From contig SVGL01000025.1 in NCBI GenBank assembly GCA_015056325.1, positions 1 through 36,782 on the forward strand: a stretch of DNA of 36,782 nt. Reading direction: 5' to 3'. Numbering within the stretch: the first letter of the stretch is position 1; each line of letters starts with the position of its first letter. The notes below the pieces were generated by a model. It did no database searches, was not told the DNA's origin, and was given only the letters and a program-made list of their open reading frames with translations. Made by a program: the position numbers and the translations under genes. The DNA is from Clostridiales bacterium. GTDB taxonomy: Bacteria; Bacillota; Clostridia; Christensenellales; Aristaeellaceae. Of this stretch, positions 7,902 through 17,644 are shown in pieces.

Positions 7902-8624
7902 TTAGATTTCCGTAATATTTGCAAACGCCATTTCGACCTCCGCCAGGGTGAAATCCAGGCTGTCACAGGAGGCGAGCAGGTATCGCACGCCGTTCCACGT
8001 TCCCGTGAAGCCGGCACGGATCCCCGCACCGTGCAGATGGCCGTAAACCACCGTGTGCACCGGGTACTTCTCGATCAGCCTCGTGAAGGGCGTATCCCGC
8101 TCCGCCTGGTACAGGGGCGGATAATGGAGCATCAGCAGAATAGGCCGCTCCCCCGCCATTTTCACCGCGGACGCCAGAGCCAGCTCCAGCCGGATCATCT
8201 CCCGGTTGAAGATGCGTTCGTCCTCCGGGGTAAGAGGCGTTTCCTCGTTGGGCCAGGCCCAGCCGCGGGTACCGGTGACGACCACGTCCCCCAAATCCAC
8301 TGCATCATGCTGGATGGCCATCATACCCTCCGGCAGCGCGCGCCGCACCTGACCGATGCCGCCCCACCAGTAGTCATGATTGCCCTTGATGAGGATCTTC
8401 CGGCCCGGCAGTGCACCGATCAGCTGAAGATCGGGGACCGCGTCCCGCAGCTGCATGGCCCAGGAGGTATCCCCCGGTATGAGCACCACGTCCTCGTCGG
8501 TGACACGGGATTGCCAATCCATACTGATGCGCTCGAAGTGGCCTTCCCAGTGCTCGCCAAAGACGTCCATGGGCTTCTCCTGGCCACCCGGCAGGTGCAG
8601 ATCACCGATGGCAAACAGGCGCAT
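7902..8624 (-). CDS. Calcineurin-like metallophosphoesterase
   Basis: Predicted soluble phosphoesterase with a two-metal centre. Seen: all five family motifs, GDLHLP (residue 7 on), GDTSW (about 51), GNHDYWWGG (about 81), LHYPP (about 166) and GHLHG (about 195). Its 240 residues fit the stand-alone YkuE/Icc-like group. No signal peptide or membrane segment is visible. GGGAGGGG lies just before the ATG. It is 29 bases downstream of the zinc-ribbon gene on the same strand and followed by a strong terminator, so the two probably form an operon. The substrate (nucleotide, phospholipid or protein phosphate) cannot be told from sequence. Confidence 0.88.
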   Translation of the reverse strand: MRLFAIGDLHLPGGQEKPMDVFGEHWEGHFERISMDWQSRVTDEDVVLIPGDTSWAMQLRDAVPDLQLIGALPGRKILIKGNHDYWWGGIGQVRRALPEGMMAIQHDAVDLGDVVVTGTRGWAWPNEETPLTPEDERIFNREMIRLELALASAVKMAGERPILLMLHYPPLYQAERDTPFTRLIEKYPVHTVVYGHLHGAGIRAGFTGTWNGVRYLLASCDSLDFTLAEVEMAFANITEI

Positions 8625-8653
8625 GGTACTCCCCTCCCTTTCCGGGACGGGAC

Positions 8654-9076
8654 TTACATCATGTCGTCCTCGTCCTCGTCTTCGTCCTCAGCCTCTTCTT
8701 CGCGCATGCTCTCCAGGGAGGAAATCTCGCCCGCCATCTTTTCGAATTCGCCGGCGGGGATGTCAGTGTCCACCTCAGGAATCTCATCCATGGAGGACAC
8801 GTCATCCAGATCGGTCAGGGCGCGGGTGTTGACCTGCTCCTCACCGTCATTGGAATCATCATGGCTGGAGGCAGCAGATGCCTGGCTGCTCATTTCCTTG
8901 AGGCAGAACAGGCAGATATCGCGGCCGGGCAGAACCGGATTCTCGCTGCACACGGAGCACATTTCGATCTCATCGTGCGCGTTGTCGCCCTTCATCTCCC
9001 GCATGCAGACCTTGCAGTACTTCTCGCTCGCGGTAATGTAGTTCAGGTCGCAGCGGGGGCATTTTTCAAAAAACAT
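8654..9076 (-). CDS. Twin zinc-ribbon protein with acidic C-terminal tail (function unknown)
   Basis: I do not recognise this family. The first 60 residues hold two Cys4 modules with identical spacing: C6/C9/C21/C24 and C40/C43/C55/C58 (CxxC-x11-CxxC twice), so two zinc ribbons are inferred. After residue 60 the chain is low-complexity and strongly acidic, ending in alternating Glu/Asp and two Met (about 125-140). No signal peptide or membrane segment is present, so it is cytoplasmic. TAGGAGG precedes the ATG. The zinc modules suggest nucleic-acid or protein binding, and the tail suggests a disordered interaction region. It is probably cotranscribed with the downstream phosphoesterase. Confidence 0.8.
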   Translation of the reverse strand: MFFEKCPRCDLNYITASEKYCKVCMREMKGDNAHDEIEMCSVCSENPVLPGRDICLFCLKEMSSQASAASSHDDSNDGEEQVNTRALTDLDDVSSMDEIPEVDTDIPAGEFEKMAGEISSLESMREEEAEDEDEDEDDMM

Positions 9077-9158
9077 GTGGGGATTCCTCCTATGTTGTCC
9101 GGGTTGACCGGTTCATCACGTTGGTATGGGTTTCCTTGGCAAGGTTCTGGCAGATCAC

Positions 9159-9188
9159 TTGACCCCAAAGGTTTGCACGTATTACAAT
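9159..9188 (+). promoter_or_regulatory. Promoter of the CAP-domain gene
   Basis: TTGACC (9159-9164), 18-base spacer, TACAAT (9183-9188), about 49 bases before the ATG at 9237. Confidence 0.6.
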
Positions 9189-9236
9189 CACATCACGGTT
9201 TGTCATAAAACCGCAATACTTTGGAGGTGAACATCC

Positions 9237-9938
9237 ATGTTCAGAAAGTACACCGCGCTGGCAGCAGCAATACTGCTCGCTTCCAGCATGACCACTTCCC
9301 TGGCGGAATGCGCTGTAAATCAGCCCTGCAATTCCACCTGCGGGGATGTATGCGCCACTTATCAGTGCAGCGTTTCCACCTGCAACCAGATTTGCGCCAC
9401 TTGCTGGGACTGCAATACCACTTGCAGCACAATCTGCGGTATTTATCCGCCCGCCGATCCCACTGCTGTCCCTCAGCCGACGCCAACTGTGCAGCCCACG
9501 CAGAAGCCTTCTGCCACGCAGACGCCCGCCCCGGGGGATGATTATACTACACAGTCTGTGTCAGCGCAAGAGCAAAAGATGGTAAATTTGCTCAATCAGG
9601 ACAGAAAAAACAATGGCCGTACTGCCCTGACCCTCGATCCGGAGCTGTGCCGCATTGCACGTATCAAGTCTGCCGACATGCGCGACAACCGCTACTTCGC
9701 CCATGAGTCCCCCACCTACGGCCGAGTCGGGCAGATGCTGAAGCACTTCGGCTACCGCTTCTCTGCTGCAGGCGAGAACATCGCACACCACGCCAATGTG
9801 GACAAGGCGCAGGCCGCCTTCATGTCCTCACAGGGGCATCGGGCGAATATTCTCTCCACCGCGTGGACAAAGGTCGGCGTCGGCATTGTGCAGGACGCCA
9901 ACGGCTACATTTACGCAACTCAAATCTTTGCGAAGTAA
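9237..9938 (+). CDS. Secreted Cys-rich CAP (SCP/YkwD-like) domain protein
   Basis: Predicted extracellular protein. Seen: a signal peptide (KYTALAAAILLASSMTTSLA, cleavage probably near residue 23), then a Cys-rich segment (residues 25-67) with eleven cysteines every 3-6 residues, a Pro/Thr/Gln linker (about 71-98), and a C-terminal CAP domain (about 106-233) with HESPTYGRV, GENIAHH and QGHRANIL. YkwD-like CAP proteins are common in spore-formers; their biochemical role is mostly unknown. The Cys-rich module is not part of the standard family. GGAGG lies 9 bases before the ATG. The gene is monocistronic, with its own promoter and terminator. LAEC is not a good lipobox, so a lipoprotein is unlikely. 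Confidence 0.88.
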   Translation: MFRKYTALAAAILLASSMTTSLAECAVNQPCNSTCGDVCATYQCSVSTCNQICATCWDCNTTCSTICGIYPPADPTAVPQPTPTVQPTQKPSATQTPAPGDDYTTQSVSAQEQKMVNLLNQDRKNNGRTALTLDPELCRIARIKSADMRDNRYFAHESPTYGRVGQMLKHFGYRFSAAGENIAHHANVDKAQAAFMSSQGHRANILSTAWTKVGVGIVQDANGYIYATQIFAK

Positions 9939-9946
9939 ACACCCAC

Positions 9947-9976
9947 GGGATGCATCAGCCGATGCGTCCCTTTTTT
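9947..9976 (+). terminator. Terminator of the CAP-domain gene
   Basis: Hairpin GGGATGCATC / GATGCGTCCC (9947-9970, 4-base loop, one G-T pair) followed by six T residues. Confidence 0.85.
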
Positions 9977-10100
9977 CTTTGGGCAGCGCGGTCAGCATGG
10001 CCGCCTCGGGCAAGGATAGCGCAGGCGCGTGAACTGCAGATGACGTCACCATGAACATTCCCCCTCGCAAGGAGGATATGCCGCCAGTGCCAAAGTGTGC

Positions 10101-10757
10101 TTACTTGTCTTCCCAGCGGATGGGCGCGCCTTCCTCCAGCTCGGCCATAGAGGGGCCTTCCGCCTCCTCCACCGGCTCCATGAGCACTTCGTCCAGGAGC
10201 TTCTGCACCTGGTCGCGGCCCGTACCGTCTTCACTGGACCAGCAGATGACCTCCCAGGGCTGCACGAACAGCGCGCGGCAGATGGGCGCCAGCTGCTTCT
10301 GGCGGGCGCCGCGGCTGATCTTGTCTGCCTTGGTGGCGATCACCGTGAATGGAATGCCCATCTGGCGCAGGAAGGTGTTCATCTGCTTGTCATCCTCGGT
10401 GGGCTCGTGGCGGATGTCCACCAGGCAGAAGACGTGGCGCAGCTCCTCGGAGTTCTCGAAGTACTCCTGCATCATCTTGCCCCACCGGGCCTTCTCCGCC
10501 TTGTCCACCCGGGCAAAGCCGTAGCCGGGCAGGTCGATCAGGTGGAAGGAACGGTTGAGCAGGAAGACGTTGATGAGCTTCGTCTTACCAGGAGTGGCGG
10601 AGGTTTTGGCCAGCTTGTTGCGGTTGCACAGCTTGTTGATCAGGCTGCTTTTGCCCACGTTGGACTTGCCTGCCACGGCAATCTGCGGCAGGCCCTTGCC
10701 GGCGAAATTGCCATACTGGGCCATAGAGGTTACAAATTCAGCTTGCTTGATTTCCAC
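10101..10757 (-). CDS. engB: Ribosome biogenesis GTPase EngB (YsxC/YihA)
   Basis: Small GTPase needed for late assembly of the 50S subunit. Seen: G1 GKSNVGKSS at 30-38, G2 TSATPGKT, G3 DLPGYGFA, G4 TKAD. The 218 residues include an acidic C-terminal tail of about 20 residues beyond the core. The start is GTG at 10757, 8 bases after AAGGAG; no ATG has a ribosome site. Only 16 bases separate it from the lon stop, so it is cotranscribed with lon, the same order as lonA-ysxC in Bacillus. Confidence 0.95.
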   Translation of the reverse strand: MEIKQAEFVTSMAQYGNFAGKGLPQIAVAGKSNVGKSSLINKLCNRNKLAKTSATPGKTKLINVFLLNRSFHLIDLPGYGFARVDKAEKARWGKMMQEYFENSEELRHVFCLVDIRHEPTEDDKQMNTFLRQMGIPFTVIATKADKISRGARQKQLAPICRALFVQPWEVICWSSEDGTGRDQVQKLLDEVLMEPVEEAEGPSMAELEEGAPIRWEDK

Positions 10758-10773
10758 TTGTGTAGCTCCTTTT

Positions 10774-13104
10774 TTATCGGGAGAGAGGCGCGCTCACCAG
10801 CGCTTCCTTCAGCACATCCTCGATGACTTCCGCCGTCACCACGCGGAACTGGCTCAGCACGTGGGGCGGGACTTCCTCGAGGTCCTTTTCATTTTCCTTG
10901 GGGATGATCAGCACCTTGATGCCCGCGCGGTAAGCCGCCAGGGATTTCTCTTTCAGGCCGCCGATGGGCAGCACGCGGCCGCGCAGGGTAATTTCGCCGG
11001 TCATGGCGACGTCCTGGCGCACGGCGATGCCGGTCATCACGGACACCAGCGCAGTGGTCATGGTCACGCCAGCAGAGGGGCCATCCTTGGGCACCGCACC
11101 TTCGGGGACGTGGATGTGGATGTCACGGTCCTTGTAGAAATCATCCTGCAGGCCCAGCATCGCGCTGTGCGCCCGCACCCAGGTGAAGGCCGCCTCAGCG
11201 GATTCCTTCATGACCTCGCCCAGCTTGCCGGTCAGATGGAGACTCCCCTTGCCCGGCATGGTCAGGCACTCGACCTCCAGCATTTCGCCGCCGACAGTCG
11301 TATACGCCAGGCCGTTGACCACGCCCACGCGGGGCTCCTTCTCGGGCATCTCGCGGGTATAGCGGGCTGCACCCAGGTACTTGCGCAGCACCTCAGGGGT
11401 GACGGTGACCGTCTCCACGCCGTCATCCAGCATGGTCACGGCAGACTTGCGCACGACCTTGGCAACGGTACGCTCCAGCGTACGCACGCCGGCCTCGCGG
11501 GTATAGCCCTCGATCAGCTGACGCAGCACCTTGTCGGTCATCTTGACGGACTTGGGCTGCAGGCCATGGGCCTCGATCTGCTTGGGCAGCAGGTGACGCT
11601 TGGAAATTTGCAGCTTCTCCTCTTCGGTGTAGGAGGGCACCTCGATAATCTCCATGCGGTCCAGCAACGGGCCGGGGATGGTATCGACGCTGTTGGCGGT
11701 GGTGATGAACATCACGCGGCTCAGGTCGAAGGGCAATTCGAGGTAGTGGTCACGGAAGGCGTTGTTCTGCTCCGCGTCCAGCACCTCCAGCAGGCAGGAG
11801 GCGGGATCGCCGCGGTAGTCGTGGCTCATCTTGTCAATCTCGTCGAAGAGGAAGACGGGATTCATCGTGCCCGCCTGCTTGAGGCCGGAGATGATGCGGC
11901 CCGGGATGGCGCCCAGGTACGTCCGGCGATGACCGCGGATTTCCGCCTCGTCGCGAACGCCGCCCAGGGACATCTGCACGAACTTGCGGCCCACAGCCTT
12001 GGCAATCGCGCGCACGATGGAGGTCTTGCCCACGCCGGGAGGGCCCACAAAGCACAGAATCGGGCCCTTCATGTCCTGCTTCATGCGCAGGACGGCCAGG
12101 TACTCGACAATTCTCTCCTTGACCTTCTCCAGGCCGTAGTGATCCTGGGCCAGCACCTTGCGGGCGCGCTTGAGATCCAGGGTATCGGTGGTGGACTTGC
12201 CCCAGGGCAGGTCGAGGATCCACTCGATGTAGGTGCGCGCCATGCCGACCTCCGGGGTGCCGGGGGCCATGCGGGAGAGACGCTCGATCTCCTTCTCCAC
12301 GCGCTGACGTGCCTCTTCATTGAGGGGCGTCTTCTCCATCCGCTCGCGCAGCTCTTCCACGTCGGTGGCGTCGGAGTCACCCAGCTCGGTCTGGATGGCC
12401 TTGATCTGCTCACGCAGGTAGTAGTCCTTCTGATTCTTCTCGATCTGTTTCTTGATGCGGGCCTGCACCTGCTTTTCCACGCCCACCAGCTCGATCTCAC
12501 GCACGAGGATGCCGCACAGGGTATCCAGGCGGCGGCTCACGTCGGCCTCCTCCAGGATGCGCTGGCGGTCTTCGACCTTCTGCAAGACATTGGCCGCGAT
12601 GATGTCGGCGATCTGGTCAGCGCCCTCCACCTCGCGGATGGAGTTCACGATCTCCGGGCTGACACGCTGGCTGGTGCGGCCGTACTCCTCGAAATAATCC
12701 TTTGTCGCGCGGACGAGGGCGGCCAGCTCCATCTCGGATGCAGCGCACTTCTCCTCCATCCTGCGGATGTCGCCGCACAGCCAGGGCTCTTCCTGGGTGA
12801 CGGTCACCAGCTCGGCGCGATATTCGCCCTCCACCAGCACGCGCAGGGTGTCGCCGGGCAGGTTCATCACCTGCTTGACGTTGGCCACCGTACCCACGCG
12901 GCACAGCTCGTCCACTGCGGGATCGTCAATATCCGCGTCCTGCTGGGCCACGAGGAAAACCTTCTGGTTGCCCATCATGGCCTCTTCCAGCGCCGCGACG
13001 GACTTGACGCGCCCCACGTCAAAATGGAGCACCATATGCGGGAATACCATCAGCCCCCGCAGGGCAAGGACCGGCATGGACACGGTCGACTTCTTTTTTG
13101 CCAT
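10774..13104 (-). CDS. lon: ATP-dependent endopeptidase La (LonA)
   Basis: Cytosolic AAA+ serine protease that degrades misfolded and regulatory proteins. Seen: N-terminal substrate-binding domain (about 8-200), coiled region, Walker [10 protein letters not shown] (354-362), Walker B VFLFDEID (417-424), sensor and arginine-finger region, and the Ser-Lys proteolytic site with Ser677 in DGPSAG and Lys720 in GGLKEK. With the ATG at 13104, just after AGGAGG, the length is 776 residues; an upstream in-frame extension has no ribosome site. It has its own promoter downstream of lonB and leads into engB. Confidence 0.97.
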   Translation of the reverse strand: MAKKKSTVSMPVLALRGLMVFPHMVLHFDVGRVKSVAALEEAMMGNQKVFLVAQQDADIDDPAVDELCRVGTVANVKQVMNLPGDTLRVLVEGEYRAELVTVTQEEPWLCGDIRRMEEKCAASEMELAALVRATKDYFEEYGRTSQRVSPEIVNSIREVEGADQIADIIAANVLQKVEDRQRILEEADVSRRLDTLCGILVREIELVGVEKQVQARIKKQIEKNQKDYYLREQIKAIQTELGDSDATDVEELRERMEKTPLNEEARQRVEKEIERLSRMAPGTPEVGMARTYIEWILDLPWGKSTTDTLDLKRARKVLAQDHYGLEKVKERIVEYLAVLRMKQDMKGPILCFVGPPGVGKTSIVRAIAKAVGRKFVQMSLGGVRDEAEIRGHRRTYLGAIPGRIISGLKQAGTMNPVFLFDEIDKMSHDYRGDPASCLLEVLDAEQNNAFRDHYLELPFDLSRVMFITTANSVDTIPGPLLDRMEIIEVPSYTEEEKLQISKRHLLPKQIEAHGLQPKSVKMTDKVLRQLIEGYTREAGVRTLERTVAKVVRKSAVTMLDDGVETVTVTPEVLRKYLGAARYTREMPEKEPRVGVVNGLAYTTVGGEMLEVECLTMPGKGSLHLTGKLGEVMKESAEAAFTWVRAHSAMLGLQDDFYKDRDIHIHVPEGAVPKDGPSAGVTMTTALVSVMTGIAVRQDVAMTGEITLRGRVLPIGGLKEKSLAAYRAGIKVLIIPKENEKDLEEVPPHVLSQFRVVTAEVIEDVLKEALVSAPLSR

Positions 13105-13184
13105 AAGACCTCCTATATGGAACGCGCATGCCGCGCGCAAGGAAAGCAGCACAAATACACCGGCTGACAAAATCCGGCATGGCT

Positions 13185-13212
13185 ATTATACATATTTCCA
13201 CGCGTTTTGCAA
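13185..13212 (-). promoter_or_regulatory. lon promoter
   Basis: On the minus strand TTGCAA (13212-13207), 16-base spacer, TATAAT (13190-13185), in the 124-bp gap between lonB and lon. No CIRCE or CtsR-type repeat was seen there. Confidence 0.6.
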
Positions 13213-13228
13213 GGGTTTTCTACAATTA

Positions 13229-14923
13229 TTATCCTTCAGCCTGCGCAGTTGCCACAGACCGCCCTGTTTCGCCCTGCGCTGCAGCCGAAACAGCCAGCGC
13301 AGCCGGTGCGGAAGGCGCCTCCTGGGGAGCCTCTGACAGCAGCATCACCGTCATGATTTCCGCCAGGGTGGACACGCAGATCACCTCTATGCCGGAGGCA
13401 TGCAGCGTCTCCGCGTCGTTTTCCTTGGGGATGAACACGCGGGTGAGCCCCGCAGCCTTCGCCGCAGCCACCTTGTCCGGCACGCCGCCCACAGCTTTGA
13501 CAGCCCCATGCACGGTGATCTCCCCCGTCACGGCGGATTGCCCATCCACCGCGCGGCCTGTCAGCGCGCTGACAGCCACCAAAGCCATCGCCGCACCTGC
13601 AGAGGGTCCGTCCACCGGAGCGCCGCCGGGGAAATTGATATGCACGTCCTTCCCTGCCAAAGAAAAGCCCATGGCAGTCAGCAGCGTGCGGACGTTCTCC
13701 GCCGAGCCCCGTGCGGTGGATTTGCGCCGCATGCGGTGTCCCTCCTGGCCCAGCTCCTCCTCATCCACAATGCCGGTGACGTGCACCTGCCCCGTACCGG
13801 AGGTAACGATGGCCTCGATGTCCATCAGTGCGCCGGTTGAGCCGGTAACCGCCAGGCCATGGATGAAACCCACCCGGCTGGCGGTGTCCGCCCTTTGGGA
13901 AGGCCGGGCAGCGTAATGCCCGCTGGTAACGACCCAGCTCACGTCCGCCGGGGTGATGTCGGTGCGGCCCTCCATCTGGGCCAGGCCAGCGCACATCTGC
14001 ACAATGTTGACCGCCTCGCGACCGCAGCCAGCATAGCGCCCGATGGTGGCTGCCTCCCCGTCCGCCAGGGTGAAGCCGGCCCGCTGCGCCGCACCGGATG
14101 CAATGGAAGCCACCTCCTCCGGGGTCAGCGGACGGAAAAAGACCTCCATGCACCGTGAACGCAGGGCGGGGCTGATGTCGTTGGGGCTGCGGGTCGTGGC
14201 GCCCACCAGGCGGAAATCCGCAGGCAGGCCATGCTCGAAGACGTCGCGGATATGCCGGGGAACCGTCACGTCCTCCGGGTTGTAGTAGGCGCTCTCCAGC
14301 ATGACACGGCGATCCTCCAGCACCTTCAGCAGCTTGTTCATCTGCGTGGGCTGCAGTTCGCCAATCTCATCCAGGAAGAGCACGCCGCCGTGGGCCTTCG
14401 TTACCGCTCCCGGCTTGGGCTGTGGCACACCCTGTACCCCCAGCTGTCCTGCGCCCTGGTAGATGGGATCGTGCACCGAGCCGATCAACGGGTCGGCGAT
14501 GGCCCGCTCGTCAAAGCGCATGCAGGTGGCGTCCACCTCAATGAAGGGGGCGTCCTTGCGGAAGGGCGTTCCGGCAGAATGCTTGGCAGCCTCCAGCACC
14601 AATCGGGCAGCGCAGGTCTTCCCCACCCCAGGCGGGCCGTAGATCAGCACATGCTGAGGACTCCCGCCGCATAAGATGGCCATCAGCGAGCGCACGCCGT
14701 CCTCCTGCCCCACGATATCCGAAAACGCCGCAGGCCGCACCTTCTCTGCCAGGGGCTCGCTGAGAGAAATCGCCCGCATCCGCTGAAGCTTGTCCATCTC
14801 CCGGGACGATTCCCTCCTGTATCCCGGCTCCGACCTCTTGTCCTTTCGCATCTGGCGGAAAAAGTACACGCCCATGAGCACCGTAACCGTCAGCTGAATC
14901 CCCATCAGCACCATCGACAGCAT
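13229..14923 (-). CDS. lonB: Membrane-anchored Lon-type protease LonB
   Basis: LonB-type AAA+ protease; in Bacillus it is sporulation-associated. Seen with the ATG at 14923 (GGGAGG 6 bases upstream): an N-terminal hydrophobic segment (about 5-21), a basic linker, Walker A GPPGVGKT (96-103), Walker B VLFLDEIG (181-188), and the Lon peptidase domain with Ser441 in DGPSAG and Lys484 in GGVPDK. The large N-terminal domain of LonA is absent. Length is 564 residues, ending in an Ala/Pro/Gln-rich tail. An in-frame upstream extension of 21 residues lacks a ribosome site. Order lonB-lon-engB matches Bacillus. Confidence 0.93.
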   Translation of the reverse strand: MLSMVLMGIQLTVTVLMGVYFFRQMRKDKRSEPGYRRESSREMDKLQRMRAISLSEPLAEKVRPAAFSDIVGQEDGVRSLMAILCGGSPQHVLIYGPPGVGKTCAARLVLEAAKHSAGTPFRKDAPFIEVDATCMRFDERAIADPLIGSVHDPIYQGAGQLGVQGVPQPKPGAVTKAHGGVLFLDEIGELQPTQMNKLLKVLEDRRVMLESAYYNPEDVTVPRHIRDVFEHGLPADFRLVGATTRSPNDISPALRSRCMEVFFRPLTPEEVASIASGAAQRAGFTLADGEAATIGRYAGCGREAVNIVQMCAGLAQMEGRTDITPADVSWVVTSGHYAARPSQRADTASRVGFIHGLAVTGSTGALMDIEAIVTSGTGQVHVTGIVDEEELGQEGHRMRRKSTARGSAENVRTLLTAMGFSLAGKDVHINFPGGAPVDGPSAGAAMALVAVSALTGRAVDGQSAVTGEITVHGAVKAVGGVPDKVAAAKAAGLTRVFIPKENDAETLHASGIEVICVSTLAEIMTVMLLSEAPQEAPSAPAALAVSAAAQGETGRSVATAQAEG

Positions 14924-15065
14924 GTTCTGCCTCCCTTCTATTGACACATCGTCCGCAAAAGTATGTCCAACGGGCGGATTTCTCATGTAATGCGTCTGGC
15001 ATCAGCGTCGCAGGATGTTTTTTTCGGGTACTTCTGCACCACAATATCTTGTGTTCGCCAAATTC

Positions 15066-15095
15066 TTGACAAACTTTTTTGCATTCATGTACATT
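15066..15095 (+). promoter_or_regulatory. Possible distal pflB promoter
   Basis: TTGACA (15066-15071), 18-base spacer, TACATT (15090-15095). It lies about 185 bases before the pflB ATG and would give a long leader. Confidence 0.4.
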
Positions 15096-15187
15096 CTGGC
15101 AAATATCAACCGCCATCTCTACCACATCGCACCAATACACAGTGTTTTGCGTCCTTTCACCCGTTCCAGCGCTTGCCATATTCTCTA

Positions 15188-15216
15188 TTGCATAATACAA
15201 CATGTTGTGATACAAT
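15188..15216 (+). promoter_or_regulatory. pflB promoter with palindromic operator in the spacer
   Basis: TTGCAT (15188-15193), 17-base spacer, TACAAT (15211-15216). The spacer contains the perfect 12-base palindrome ACAACATGTTGT (15197-15208). A protein bound there would occlude the promoter. The regulator cannot be named. Confidence 0.6.
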
Positions 15217-15279
15217 ACTCCCTGGCTGGCCGATTTTGGCTCAGTCAGCTTCCCGATTATGTTGATTAGGAGGTAACTT

Positions 15280-17532
15280 ATGTACAATTTCGACCAGTGG
15301 AATGGCTTCTTCGGCTCCCTGTGGAAGGAAGAAGTGAACGTCCGCGACTTCATTCAAACCAACTACACCCCCTATGACGGCGATGAATGTTTCCTCGCCG
15401 GTCCCACCGAAGCAACCAACAAGCTTTGGAACGCGCTGCAGCTGCTGCAGAAGGAAGAACGTGCTAAGGGCGGCGTGCTGGACATGGATACGCATGTTGT
15501 GTCCTCCATTACCAGCCATGGCCCCGGATATATCTCCGAGGAGCTCAAGGACCTGGAAAAGGTCGTAGGCCTTCAGACCGACAAACCCCTCAAGCGTGCC
15601 TTCATGCCCTACGGCGGCATCAAGATGGCCGTTGAATCCTGCCGTCAGGCCGGGTATGAGCCCGATCCTATGCTGGTGAAGATCTTCACCGAGTATCATC
15701 TCACCCACTCCGACGCCGTGTTCCAGGCCTATACCCCTGAAATGCGCGCAGCCCGCTCCAGCCATATCATCACGGGACTTCCGGATACCTACGGCCGCGG
15801 CCGCATCGTGGGCGACTATCGCCGCGTGGCCCTGTACGGCATCGATATGCTGATGGCCGAAAAGGAAAAGGACTTCGCCAACTGCGGCGACGGCACCATG
15901 ACCGACGACGTCGTGCGCCAGCGTCAGGAGATCCGCCAGCAGATCAACGCCCTGAAGGACATGAAGACCATGGCCGCTGCCTACGGCTTTGACATCTCCC
16001 ATCCCGCCGCCAACGCCCGCGAGGCCTTCCAGTGGCTGTACTTCGGCTATCTGGCCGCCATCAAGACGCAGAACGGCGCCGCCATGTCCGTGGGCCGTAT
16101 TTCTACCTTCCTGGACATATACATCGAGCGTGACCTGATGAACGGCGTCATCACCGAGGAAGAAGCCCAGGAGCTGGTCGATCATCTGGTGATGAAGTTC
16201 CGTATGGTGAAGTTCGCCCGCGTGAAGGCCTATCAGCAGCTGTTCTCCGGCGACCCTGTGTGGGCCACCCTGGAGGTGGGCGGCACCGGCATGGACGGCC
16301 GCAGCATGGTCACCAAGAACGACTTCCGCTTCCTGCACACGCTGGAAAACATGGGGCCCTCCCCGGAACCCAACATGACCATCCTCTACTCCTCCCGTGA
16401 GCCGGAGGCCTTCCGGAATTACTGCGCCCATGTGTCCATCACGACCTCCTCCGTGCAGTATGAGAACGACGAGGTCATGAAGCCCGTCTGGGGCGATGAT
16501 TACAGCATCTGCTGCTGTGTGTCCGCCACCCAGACCGGTAAGGAGATGCAGTTCTTCGGCGCCCGCGCCAACCTGCTCAAGGCGCTGCTCTACGCCATCA
16601 ACGGCGGCGTGGACGAGAAGACCAAGAAGCAGGTCGGCCCCGCCTACCGCCCTGTCACCGGCGATATTATCACCTGGGACATGGTCAAGCCCGCCTACCT
16701 GCGCATGCTGGACTGGCTGGCCGGCCTGTATGTCAACGTGCTGAACCTCATCCACTACATGCACGACCGCTACAACTATGAGGCCGCTGAGATGGCCCTG
16801 ATTGATACCCATGTGAAGCGTTCCTTCGCCACGGGCATCGCAGGCTTCTCCCATGTGGTGGACTCCATTTCCGCGCTGAAGTATGCCACGGTGAAGGTCA
16901 TCCGCGACGAGGACGGCATGGCAATCGACTACGAGACCACCGGCAACTTCCCCAAGTACGGCAACGATGACGACCGGGCTGACAACATCGGCAAGTGGCT
17001 GCTCAAGACCTTCATCGACATGATCAAGAAGCATCACACCTACCGCGGCTCTGAGCCCAGCACCTCTATCCTGACCATCACCTCCAACGTGGTGTACGGC
17101 AAGGCCACCGGCGCGTCCCCTGACGGCCGCAAGGCTGGCGCGCCCCTCGCCCCCGGCGGAAATCCCTCCTACGGCGCAGAGCAGAACGGCCTCATCGCCT
17201 CCCTCAATTCCGCCGCCAAGCTGCCCTATGAGTGGGCCCTGGACGGCATCTCCATCACCCAGACCATCAATCCCGACGCCCTGGGCCACTCCGACGGCGA
17301 GCGCAAGTCCAACCTGGTACAGGTGCTGGACGGCTACTTCGATCAGCCCAGCCATCACGTCAACATCAACGTGTTCGGCATTGAGAAGCTGCTGGACGCC
17401 ATGGAGCACCCGGAGAAGGAGGAGTACGCCAACTTCACCATCCGTGTCTCCGGCTATGCGGTCAAATTCATTGACCTGACCCGTGAGCAGCAGCTGGACG
17501 TCATCGCCCGCTCTGCCCACAAGCACATGTAA
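15280..17532 (+). CDS. pflB: Formate C-acetyltransferase (pyruvate formate-lyase)
   Basis: Glycyl-radical enzyme converting pyruvate and CoA to acetyl-CoA and formate in anaerobic fermentation. Seen: the active-site Cys pair in [16 protein letters not shown] (residues 411-413, the last two matching the catalytic Cys-Cys of E. coli PflB), followed by [21 protein letters not shown], and the C-terminal radical loop RVSGYAV with Gly725 as the predicted radical site. The 750 residues are full length. TAGGAGG lies 6-7 bases before the ATG. The activase gene pflA follows after a terminator and has its own promoter. Codon use is strongly C/G-ending, as for a highly expressed gene. A third adjacent Cys at 411 is a small variation. 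Confidence 0.98.
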   Translation: MYNFDQWNGFFGSLWKEEVNVRDFIQTNYTPYDGDECFLAGPTEATNKLWNALQLLQKEERAKGGVLDMDTHVVSSITSHGPGYISEELKDLEKVVGLQTDKPLKRAFMPYGGIKMAVESCRQAGYEPDPMLVKIFTEYHLTHSDAVFQAYTPEMRAARSSHIITGLPDTYGRGRIVGDYRRVALYGIDMLMAEKEKDFANCGDGTMTDDVVRQRQEIRQQINALKDMKTMAAAYGFDISHPAANAREAFQWLYFGYLAAIKTQNGAAMSVGRISTFLDIYIERDLMNGVITEEEAQELVDHLVMKFRMVKFARVKAYQQLFSGDPVWATLEVGGTGMDGRSMVTKNDFRFLHTLENMGPSPEPNMTILYSSREPEAFRNYCAHVSITTSSVQYENDEVMKPVWGDDYSICCCVSATQTGKEMQFFGARANLLKALLYAINGGVDEKTKKQVGPAYRPVTGDIITWDMVKPAYLRMLDWLAGLYVNVLNLIHYMHDRYNYEAAEMALIDTHVKRSFATGIAGFSHVVDSISALKYATVKVIRDEDGMAIDYETTGNFPKYGNDDDRADNIGKWLLKTFIDMIKKHHTYRGSEPSTSILTITSNVVYGKATGASPDGRKAGAPLAPGGNPSYGAEQNGLIASLNSAAKLPYEWALDGISITQTINPDALGHSDGERKSNLVQVLDGYFDQPSHHVNINVFGIEKLLDAMEHPEKEEYANFTIRVSGYAVKFIDLTREQQLDVIARSAHKHM

Positions 17533-17598
17533 TGTACTTCGTCAAAGTGCAGTTTGCCGACAGCGAATGACTGTGACCAATCCCCTCGTTTCTTATCG

Positions 17599-17634
17599 CA
17601 CCCGACGAGTTTTATTCTCGCCGGGTGTTTTCTG
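17599..17634 (+). terminator. pflB terminator
   Basis: Hairpin CACCCG-ACGAG / CTCG-CCGGGTG (17599-17627) followed by TTTTCT. It limits read-through from pflB into pflA. Confidence 0.75.
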
Positions 17635-17644
17635 TCTGTTCCCG

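Larger units (their letters stand above)
14924..15279. other. Divergent intergenic region between lonB and pflB
   Basis: This 356-bp AT-richer stretch separates the lonB start (minus) from pflB (plus). It holds two candidate plus-strand promoters, a perfect palindrome in the nearer one, and an inverted repeat CACAA-TATC-TTGTG at 15040-15053. No small gene with a ribosome site was seen. A clear lonB promoter was not found; TTGTCA and GATATT 18 bases apart on the minus strand (about 15074-15045) are a weak candidate. Confidence 0.6.

Noticed and set aside
8660..8705. Simple-sequence repeat (TCC/TCG run)
   Set aside because: It encodes the Asp/Glu tail of the zinc-ribbon protein and uses mixed codons, so it is protein-driven low complexity.
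10555..13167. Very long open frame antisense to engB and lon
   Set aside because: lon and engB are unmistakable on the other strand; the antisense translation has no recognisable domain.
15040..15053. Rex (redox) operator
   Set aside because: The half-sites CACAA and TTGTG face the opposite way to the Rex consensus TTGTGA...TCACAA.
15241..17526. Long open frame antisense to pflB
   Set aside because: A by-product of pflB's strong third-position GC bias; no start signal or domain.
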